From positions 1 to 20,888 of the forward strand of contig DBCB01000269.1 in assembly GCA_002303765.1 (NCBI GenBank): a stretch of 20,888 nt of DNA, read 5' to 3'. The notes below the pieces were generated by a model. It was not told the DNA's origin. It saw only the letters and a list, made by a program, of their open reading frames with translations, and did not search any database. Both the position numbers and the translations under genes were made by a program. The DNA comes from Planctomycetaceae bacterium UBA969 (lineage in GTDB: Bacteria > Planctomycetota > Planctomycetia > Gemmatales > Gemmataceae). Below, piece after piece: positions 1-6,379 of the stretch; positions within the stretch are counted from its first letter, which is position 1; the number at the start of each line of letters is the position of its first letter.

Positions 1-1698
1 GTCGGTACCGCGGCCAGCCATGTTTGTCGCAATAGTTAGTGCGCCAATTCTTCCTGCTTGAGAAACGATTTCCGATTCGCGTGCAGCGTGTTCAGGAAGT
101 GCGTTAAGAAGTTCGTGCTTGATGCCTTTTCGTTTCAAGAGTTCACTAAGCTTGATGGATTTATCAACATCGGTGGTGCCGATAAGGATTGGCCTACCGG
201 TTTGATGAACTTCAACAACCTCTTCGACCACTGCTTTCCATTTTTCTTTTTCGCTACGGAACACGGTGTCCGCATGATTTATGCGAATTAAATTCCTGTT
301 TGTAGGGATTGCGATAACTTCAAGCTTGTAGATTTTCCAGAATTCATCCGCTTCGGTCATCGCGGTGCCTGTCATCCCGCAAACCTTTTTGTAAAGCTTG
401 AAGAAGTTCTGCAAGGTAATGGTTGCCAAGGTCTGGGTTTCTTCCTTGATTTTAACACCTTCACGATAATGCTTGGCCTCGACAGCTTGATGCAATCCAT
501 CGGACCATTGCCTGCCAACCATAAGACGGCCCGTGAATTCATCGATTATAACGATGCTCATCTCTCCCGATTCCGGGTGATTCATCACGGCATATTGTTT
601 GTCTTTTTTGTAAAGATGGTGGGCCTTTAGGGAGTTATCAATGAGATGAGGCCATTCCATGTTTCCTGCAGTGTAAAAGCTTTCAACACCAGCAAGCTCT
701 TCTGCTTTGCGAATACCTTCATCGGTAAGATGACAAGTATGTTCTTTTTCTTTCACTTCGAAAAACGGTCCGTTTAAGAACCCTGCCTCAGGAGAATCTT
801 TATTGGCATTTCTTTGAAGGTCGGATAATCGAACAGCGACTTCGTTTGCTTTGGTGTACTTGCGAAGATCACTGAATGCTTGTCCAGAAATAATAAGAGG
901 AGTTCGCGCTTCATCAATAAGGATGTTGTCCACCTCATCAATAACTGCAAAATGAAGCCCTTTCTGACATTGCTGGCCATAGGTATCGTAACTACTATCG
1001 CCCCATCGCGCAGGTTTCATGTTGTCGCGTAGGTAATCAAAACCAAATTCGCTGTTGGTACCGTAGGTGATGTCGCATTCGTAAGCTTCGCGCCTTTGAA
1101 CTGGATCCATGTCGCTTTGAATGAACCCTGCAGATAAACCGACCCCGCGGTAGACGGGTAGCATCCACTCGCAATCGCGCCTAGCGAGGTAATCATTAAC
1201 GGTGATTACATGAACACCTTTGCCTTCAATAGCGTTTAAAACTGCAGGCAAGGTTGCAACCAAAGTTTTGCCTTCCCCCGTAACCATTTCCGCGATGTTA
1301 CCCCGATGCAAGACAATACCGCCAAGCAACTGCACATCGAAGTGTCTCATATTCTTAGATCTTCGGGCAGATTCTCTACAGGCAGCAAAAGCAACCGGTA
1401 AAAGCGAATCTAAGGTTTCGCCTTGAGCAAGCCTAGCGCGAAGTTTTGTTGTCATTTGCCTTAGCTCATCATCGCTAAGAGCAAGCATTTCGGGTTCAAT
1501 ATCGTTGATTTTGGCGAGGAGGGTGCCGGGGGTTATTTTAGGCACACTATCGGGTTTGTTGGAACGAACAAAACCAAGAGATCGGACATATCGTTCGTTG
1601 CTATCGCCTAATATGCTAAGCAGTAATTTGCCAACCATTTCGGGGAAAGAGCTAAAAAATTCAATTAATCGGTCAAGAAAGCTTGTCTGCACGGGCAT
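1..1698 (-). CDS. secA: Preprotein translocase ATPase SecA (3' part outside window)
   Basis: SecA is the cytoplasmic ATPase motor that drives unfolded preproteins through the SecYEG channel. The window holds the first 566 codons, read from ATG at 1698 down to base 1; the rest, including the helical scaffold and C-terminal region, lies beyond the edge. Visible hallmarks are Walker A MVTGEGKT (GEGKT at residues 141-145), VNDYLARRD, YGTNSEFGFDYLRDNM, the Walker B box VIDEVD (DEVD at 254-257, the usual SecA variant of DEAD), LIDEARTPLIISG, the VCGMTGTA motif, and ATNMAGRGTD (557-566) of the second nucleotide-binding fold. Walker A lies about 36 residues later than in E. coli SecA, so the N-terminus is extended. 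The start is supported by GAGGAG eight bases upstream. The gene is intact as far as seen. It lies 108 bases downstream of the glycosyltransferase gene on the same strand. The family assignment is very secure. Confidence 0.98.
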   Translation of the reverse strand, partial: MPVQTSFLDRLIEFFSSFPEMVGKLLLSILGDSNERYVRSLGFVRSNKPDSVPKITPGTLLAKINDIEPEMLALSDDELRQMTTKLRARLAQGETLDSLLPVAFAACRESARRSKNMRHFDVQLLGGIVLHRGNIAEMVTGEGKTLVATLPAVLNAIEGKGVHVITVNDYLARRDCEWMLPVYRGVGLSAGFIQSDMDPVQRREAYECDITYGTNSEFGFDYLRDNMKPARWGDSSYDTYGQQCQKGLHFAVIDEVDNILIDEARTPLIISGQAFSDLRKYTKANEVAVRLSDLQRNANKDSPEAGFLNGPFFEVKEKEHTCHLTDEGIRKAEELAGVESFYTAGNMEWPHLIDNSLKAHHLYKKDKQYAVMNHPESGEMSIVIIDEFTGRLMVGRQWSDGLHQAVEAKHYREGVKIKEETQTLATITLQNFFKLYKKVCGMTGTAMTEADEFWKIYKLEVIAIPTNRNLIRINHADTVFRSEKEKWKAVVEEVVEVHQTGRPILIGTTDVDKSIKLSELLKRKGIKHELLNALPEHAARESEIVSQAGRIGALTIATNMAGRGTD

Positions 1699-1758
1699 CG
1701 CGCCACTCCTCAGAAAAAACGAAAGCATACAACAATGTGGACGCTGTTCAATTATGCA

Positions 1759-1788
1759 AGTCTAGAAGGGATTGGTAGTTTCGGTCAA
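1759..1788 (-). promoter_or_regulatory. Candidate secA promoter
   Basis: On the minus strand TTGACC (1783-1788) and TAGACT (1759-1764) are separated by 18 bases and lie about 60 bases upstream of the secA start. The -35 matches the sigma-70 consensus at 5 of 6 positions and the -10 at 4 of 6. I see no terminator hairpin between the glycosyltransferase stop and secA, so read-through from the upstream gene is also possible. This is a by-eye match only. Confidence 0.3.
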
Positions 1789-1806
1789 TATGTAGAACCG
1801 TAATAA

Positions 1807-4215
1807 TTAAGGTACCAATTTCCCTATCAGCTCATCGGATGACTTTTTCCTTACCCATCCTACCGTAACGGTCCCTGGTTGAACACCCGCATAAAATTCC
1901 AAGTGTTCGGGTAACTCTTGCACCAGTTCTTTTCGGTCCTTCCCTGATTTTATAAGAAGCAGGGTGTTTGGCCTTTCATTAAGAAACTTGAGCAACAAGG
2001 ATTTTTCATTCCTAGAGAAAGAAACGATTTCAGCATCGGGGAGGTAAAACGGAGCAGAATCCCATAAATGCGGGTAACAAACAACGAGTGAGGGCAATTG
2101 TTTTTCGGCTTTAAGGTGCGCTCTTAGATGCCCTCGCAATGAAAATAAATGGTTGTAAGCTGGGAGAATTTCTCGGATTCCAGCATACATTGTTAAGAAA
2201 AGAGCTCCAGCAGTGATTGCGAAGGAAAGTTTTCTTTCTGGTTTTCCAGCTTTAAGAATAATCCAGATGCATAAGCCCGTCAGAAAAATAAACCCCAGAA
2301 TAAATCCGGTACTTGGCTTAAAAATACCCCGAAACATCCCTGCAAAAGAAACGCCAAATCCTGCCAAAAGAAGGACACCCAAGAAGTTAAATGCACCATT
2401 TGAAACAGGGGTTAACAATGTTTTCCAAATAAGCCCTTCGTTTTTGGAGCAAATAATCGCTCGGACTTGACAACCAAGGGCGATTGCAAGCGGGGGCAAT
2501 ACAGGCAAAAGATATATCGGCCTTTTGCTTAATCCCATCGAAAAAAAGAATAATATGATCAATCCCGTTAACAATCCAAATCCCGCAAACGATCCTAATT
2601 GCTGCTTACTTGTTTTTGGTTGAAACAACGAAATTACCAGTCCGGGCAGAATAAAAATCCATGGCATCATGCCGAATAGCAATTGAGGCAGGAAAAACCA
2701 GAAGGGCTCTTCGTGATCATATGGCGCAACATATCTTAAAAAATTCTGACCGATGTAAAAATGTTGAAAGAAATCTGGTTCTCTTAACGCAATCGCAACC
2801 TGCCAAGGAATTGAAATCAAAAGCGCAGCGGTGATCGGCAGCAACCAAGATTTTATTCCTGGTTTAAAAGCGCGTTGGTCAACGAATGTCCATAATGCGA
2901 TGGGCAAAGCCAAAAGAATAATTGCGACGGGGCCTTTGGTAAGAATACCCAATCCAATGCATACACCGAAACCCAGCCAGCAGAAAAGATTTATTTTCTT
3001 TTGATTGCAAGCTAGAAATCCGAGGCATAATCCTAGAGTGACCCACAGGCAGAGTAATGTGTCTGGGGCCAGCATTCGTTCTAAATAAATAAATCTGTTA
3101 GTAAGGCATAAAATAAATCCTGCGATCAGTCCTTCCCAATGAGCCTTTGCGTTAATTCCCCAAAAAACCAAAACGAAAATCGAAGCAATACCTGCAAAGC
3201 ATGGAAGTAATCTTGCCGCCCAATCGTGAATACCAAAGATTTGGTAAAGGCCCATCACGGCCCAATAGGTAAGGGGAGGCTTATCCAAGTAGGGTTTGCC
3301 ATGAAGCAAAGGCACAACCCATTCGTTCTGAAGGAGCATTTCTCTGGGAACTTCGGCATACCTGGCTTCTTGAGGTTCTAGCAGAGGCGCCCGCAGACTC
3401 GATGCAAATAATAGTGCGGAAAAAATGAGCAATATCATTGCACCTAAAAAATATGACAGTTTCTCGCTTTTCTTCCATGCTTTAAAAGCATGTGTTTGTT
3501 CCGGGCTGTTGAAAAAATGATTGCTGAAACAGTAGGGAATAAGCGTTTTTAATGTTTTGGGCACTTCCATCCAACCCACTTTGCTGCTTCCTGCATAACG
3601 CAATCTGTGTCTTACAGGGACTTCCTTGATGACAAGATTATTGCAAGCAGCCTTGTGAAACATCTCGGTGTTGACGAAAAAGTTTTTAGCATCGGGAAGG
3701 ATTTTATTAAGCGCAGATTTTCGGAATATCTTTAATGCGCAATCACAATCTCTAACGCCTGTCCCTAAAAGCGAATGCACTAAAAAGTTGTAGCCTTTGG
3801 ATAAAAAGATACGCAACTTCGGGTCTTGTCTGTCAAAGCGATATCCTGCAGCGATGTCCGAACTTTTGATTGCTTCAAGCAAATTAGAGAGATCTTCAAG
3901 ATAAAATTGGCAGTCAGCATCAGTAAATGCCACGAATTCAAAACGAGCCGCCTCGAACCCCGTGCGAAGAGCTGCACCGTATCCTTGATTGTTTTCATGT
4001 CTAATGATTTTAGTGTGCGAATAAAGGCTAGCTATTTCCGAGGCTGCTTCAAAAGTTGCGTCCGAACTGCCATCATCAATTATTAGAATTTCATAGTCGC
4101 TCAGATTTAACAAAGATAAAGCTTCTTCTGCTTCAATAATTGCCTGGCCAATACCTTTTTCTTCCCGGTAGGCAGGGATTACCAATGATAAAGATCCATA
4201 TGAAGCTGATGCCAT
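1807..4215 (-). CDS. Fused GT2 (DPM-like) and GT-C (ArnT/GT83-like) glycosyltransferase
   Basis: This is a two-part enzyme. Residues 1 to about 235 form a GT2 domain of the dolichyl/polyprenyl-phosphate sugar synthase type: LVIPAYREE at the N-terminus, ILIIDDGSSD near 45-54, and the metal-binding TDADCQF near 100-106. From about residue 256 a multi-spanning membrane part begins. It is ArnT/PMT-like, with EPQEARYAEVPREM in the first external loop, then YLDKPPLTYW and many hydrophobic helices. By family knowledge, GT2 enzymes of this type charge a lipid phosphate with a sugar, and GT-C enzymes use that lipid-linked sugar outside the membrane, so the fusion could couple donor synthesis to transfer. 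The target could be lipid A, LPS core or a protein; the sequence does not say. The ORF can open at GTG 4221, but ATG 4215 is better placed because AAGGAA ends six bases before it. That gives 802 residues; residue numbers here count from the GTG. In the DE dyad usual in ArnT the first acid is Gln. Confidence 0.9.
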   Translation of the reverse strand: MASASYGSLSLVIPAYREEKGIGQAIIEAEEALSLLNLSDYEILIIDDGSSDATFEAASEIASLYSHTKIIRHENNQGYGAALRTGFEAARFEFVAFTDADCQFYLEDLSNLLEAIKSSDIAAGYRFDRQDPKLRIFLSKGYNFLVHSLLGTGVRDCDCALKIFRKSALNKILPDAKNFFVNTEMFHKAACNNLVIKEVPVRHRLRYAGSSKVGWMEVPKTLKTLIPYCFSNHFFNSPEQTHAFKAWKKSEKLSYFLGAMILLIFSALLFASSLRAPLLEPQEARYAEVPREMLLQNEWVVPLLHGKPYLDKPPLTYWAVMGLYQIFGIHDWAARLLPCFAGIASIFVLVFWGINAKAHWEGLIAGFILCLTNRFIYLERMLAPDTLLCLWVTLGLCLGFLACNQKKINLFCWLGFGVCIGLGILTKGPVAIILLALPIALWTFVDQRAFKPGIKSWLLPITAALLISIPWQVAIALREPDFFQHFYIGQNFLRYVAPYDHEEPFWFFLPQLLFGMMPWIFILPGLVISLFQPKTSKQQLGSFAGFGLLTGLIILFFFSMGLSKRPIYLLPVLPPLAIALGCQVRAIICSKNEGLIWKTLLTPVSNGAFNFLGVLLLAGFGVSFAGMFRGIFKPSTGFILGFIFLTGLCIWIILKAGKPERKLSFAITAGALFLTMYAGIREILPAYNHLFSLRGHLRAHLKAEKQLPSLVVCYPHLWDSAPFYLPDAEIVSFSRNEKSLLLKFLNERPNTLLLIKSGKDRKELVQELPEHLEFYAGVQPGTVTVGWVRKKSSDELIGKLVP

Positions 4216-4320
4216 TTGCACTTCCTTGTGCCTGCATAAAAAACTAAACGATTCGCAATCATAAAGATTGGCACAACTAGTGTTTAGCTGTCAAGGTGTC
4301 TGGTCGAAGGATTTCTTTCC

Positions 4321-4349
4321 TTACCACTTGATCGATAGAATCCTATTAT
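4321..4349 (+). promoter_or_regulatory. Candidate promoter of the ATP-cone gene (leaderless geometry)
   Basis: TTACCA (4321-4326) and TATTAT (4344-4349) are spaced by exactly 17 bases, matching the sigma-70 consensus at 4 and 5 of 6 positions. The expected transcription start falls about seven bases after the -10, at roughly 4356-4357, which is the ATG of the downstream gene. No Shine-Dalgarno sequence precedes that ATG. Both facts suggest a leaderless mRNA. Confidence 0.45.
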
Positions 4350-4356
4350 AGTCTAA

Positions 4357-5955
4357 ATGAAGCACCCGGATGCCCCACCTTTGCCCGCTTGGATTATGAA
4401 GAAGGATGGCAGATTAGTGCCATTCCAAGAAGATCATATCTGCAAAGACTTATATGAAACGGGAGTAATGTTGGGTAAGCCTGATCCCTTTCTTGCAAGA
4501 GAATTGGCAGATGCAACTTCGTATTTCCTCGCATCAGAAAACCCCGGTGCAACATTAAAGCAAGAAGATATAATATTTGCGGTGACTAGAACGGTCCGAG
4601 AGTTTGGGCACCCCGATATTGCTCTGAAATACCCTGAATTTGCCTATAAAGCTGAATTTGACCCTAGTGCTTTAGAATTAGGGACGGAATTGTTTCCTGG
4701 TAAAAATGTTAAAACACCTCAAGAATTCAACCGCCATAAAATGCTGAATTCGGTTCTAACTCCCGACCTCGCAGCGGGAATTCAAGAGGGCTGGATTCAG
4801 ATGGAGGGTATCACTTTTCCCGATGGCCTTCTGGCAACCTCATGGGTTAAAGAAGATTGGCTCGATATGGTTTTGCAGAGTCCAAAAGAATTCATTTCAA
4901 GCATAAAAAATCTCGCAGCAAAACAGATTCATTTTGAGGGTGCAGAATATTTAGCGTTAGAGCAACCGAGAATCGATACAAAACTTTTAAAAAATGCCTT
5001 GAGTGTTATGGATGTGTGCTTGGAGAGTTCTGGGGTTTTGGGTGTCCTGCATTTGAATTTTCCTAGTGCCCCGGGTTGGTTCGGGGGCTTGAATTATAGC
5101 CCTTTGTTTCGACCTGAAATACAAATCAATAAAGAAAAATCATTGAACCTTACTCGCGCCTTTCTGGACGCTTGGATTGAGGCCTGCCCCAAGAGGCTTA
5201 AAATGCATTGGCATCAGGTGGGCGATGTGGATCCTTCTCTTAGGTCGACTTTTGTTTATTTAGCTAAAAACACCCACAATTGGGCGTTCTCGCAAGAGGC
5301 TAAACCTCAAGGTAATTCTTTAGCCAATAAGGTGGATCGAAATGTCTTGGATAAAATATCGTTGCGTCTCGATAAGCTTGCTAAGGCCTGTATGCGAAAA
5401 GGGATTTTAGATAAATTTGGTGTCAGGTTGCCAAGCTTGGTTCGTTTGGGGATAAGTGCGGGGATACAAAAGCGAGCATTTATAAGGAAAATTGAAATCG
5501 AGCGAAGGCAAAACGAAGAAATGAAAGTTAATTTGGGTGCGGGTTTCTTGTTGGAAAAGGCCCGCTTGATCGTAGTTCCCAAAGGGTTACCCGACCTTCT
5601 CGAGAATATTTTTCCAGGAAAATCACTTACCGACGATGAAGTAACCCTGTACGTAAAAAATGTTTTAAGTGTTTTAAAAGAAACTGTACGCTCCGAAGAA
5701 ATCAAAGGGTTTATTTCGATTTCAATTGATTTATCCCATTTGCTAGAAGTAAAAGAATCAAAAATTAAATCTTTGGTTGAGTCTCAGCGTGGAGGCCCTA
5801 AGTTTAATCTTCCAATAGACTTACAGGGCAAATTGAAGTGGCTTAATTCGTTAGTTTCAGAGGACGATTTACTGAGTGTTTTTGTAACCAATAAGGAACC
5901 ACTACTTGAAGAAAACAAGAAGTCGTGGACAAAAGTTCACTCCCTAGAGTGGTAA
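4357..5955 (+). CDS. ATP-cone domain protein of unknown function
   Basis: Residues 12-97 match the ATP-cone, the dATP/ATP-sensing allosteric domain known from ribonucleotide reductases (RNR) and NrdR: it opens with IMKKDGRLVPFQEDHICKDL and ends with REFGHPDIALKYPEFAY. The other 435 residues I cannot assign firmly. The stretch LTPDLAAGIQEGWIQMEGI (about 134-152) resembles the start of the anaerobic NrdD core, where the protein passes from the cone into the catalytic domain, so it may be a decayed or repurposed RNR-like protein. I see no C-terminal glycyl-radical motif and only three scattered cysteines (about 221, 277, 345), so RNR activity is unlikely. There is no signal peptide or membrane segment, so it is probably cytoplasmic. 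The 532-residue start at ATG 4357 has no clear Shine-Dalgarno; Met14 (4396) is a fallback, also without one. No terminator separates it from rpsT, 97 bases downstream. It is divergent from the glycosyltransferase gene. Confidence 0.75.
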   Translation: MKHPDAPPLPAWIMKKDGRLVPFQEDHICKDLYETGVMLGKPDPFLARELADATSYFLASENPGATLKQEDIIFAVTRTVREFGHPDIALKYPEFAYKAEFDPSALELGTELFPGKNVKTPQEFNRHKMLNSVLTPDLAAGIQEGWIQMEGITFPDGLLATSWVKEDWLDMVLQSPKEFISSIKNLAAKQIHFEGAEYLALEQPRIDTKLLKNALSVMDVCLESSGVLGVLHLNFPSAPGWFGGLNYSPLFRPEIQINKEKSLNLTRAFLDAWIEACPKRLKMHWHQVGDVDPSLRSTFVYLAKNTHNWAFSQEAKPQGNSLANKVDRNVLDKISLRLDKLAKACMRKGILDKFGVRLPSLVRLGISAGIQKRAFIRKIEIERRQNEEMKVNLGAGFLLEKARLIVVPKGLPDLLENIFPGKSLTDDEVTLYVKNVLSVLKETVRSEEIKGFISISIDLSHLLEVKESKIKSLVESQRGGPKFNLPIDLQGKLKWLNSLVSEDDLLSVFVTNKEPLLEENKKSWTKVHSLEW

Positions 5956-5973
5956 GAATTGCCTACGTGACCC

Positions 5974-6002
5974 TTGTCGCTTGCTATTGTTGCTATTAAA
6001 CT
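5974..6002 (+). promoter_or_regulatory. Candidate rpsT promoter
   Basis: TTGTCG (5974-5979) and TAAACT (5997-6002) are 17 bases apart, each matching the sigma-70 consensus at 4 of 6 positions. Transcription would start about 45 bases before the rpsT ATG. A second TTGACG at 6009-6014 has no good -10 partner. This is a modest by-eye match. Confidence 0.3.
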
Positions 6003-6052
6003 AATTACTTGACGAATATTTTTGACCCGCTAATCGATTGACAGGAGTTTCT

Positions 6053-6322
6053 ATGCCTCACACGAGCAGTGCCAAGAAGAACTTGCGCAAGTCCGAAAAA
6101 AGGCGTGCACTTAACCGTGCTGCTCTTCGTGACATTACCTTGCTTGTAAAAAATGTAAGGAATGCAACTGAAGGTTCGGCTGAAGAATTGCACAAGCAAT
6201 ATAATCTTGCAGCAAGTAAGATTGATAAAGCTGGAGCAAAGCGAACCATGCATGCCAATAAGGCTTCAAGATTGAAGTCCCAACTCAGCAAAATTCTGAA
6301 CAAAAAGACTGCTGCAAAGTAG
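6053..6322 (+). CDS. rpsT: 30S ribosomal protein S20
   Basis: S20 is a small basic protein that binds 16S rRNA early in assembly of the small ribosomal subunit. The 89-residue product has the family's usual length. Its N-terminus MPHTSSAKKNLRKSEKRR is very Lys/Arg-rich, and the rest is helical and basic, with HANKASRLKSQLSKIL near the C-terminus as in other S20 proteins. ATG 6053 is chosen because AGGAG (6043-6047) sits five bases upstream; an in-frame TTG at 6038 would place the Shine-Dalgarno inside the gene. The gene stands alone, as rpsT usually does, and is followed by a strong intrinsic terminator. The identification is secure. Confidence 0.97.
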   Translation: MPHTSSAKKNLRKSEKRRALNRAALRDITLLVKNVRNATEGSAEELHKQYNLAASKIDKAGAKRTMHANKASRLKSQLSKILNKKTAAK

Positions 6323-6342
6323 TTTGTTAAAATAAAAAAATG

Positions 6343-6379
6343 AAGCGCACACTTTTAATTAAAGGTGTGCGCTTTTTTT
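6343..6379 (+). terminator. Strong intrinsic terminator of rpsT, probably bidirectional
   Basis: AAGCGCACACTTTT (6343-6356) and its complement (6361-6374) form a 14-bp stem with one G.T pair around an AATT loop, followed by seven T (6373-6379). On the other strand the seven A at 6334-6340, two bases before the stem, become a U tract, so the hairpin can also end transcripts of the convergent MMPL gene. The last two T of the tract and the following A are the MMPL stop codon (6378-6380). Confidence 0.93.

Noticed and set aside
254..257. Possible loss of the DEAD box in SecA (DEVD instead; residue numbers)
   Set aside because: DEVD is the normal Walker B form in SecA, including the E. coli protein, so this is not a defect.
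5307..5705. 132-codon frame antisense to the ATP-cone gene
   Set aside because: Contained in a longer frame that starts with a clear ATP-cone domain; the antisense product shows no domain.
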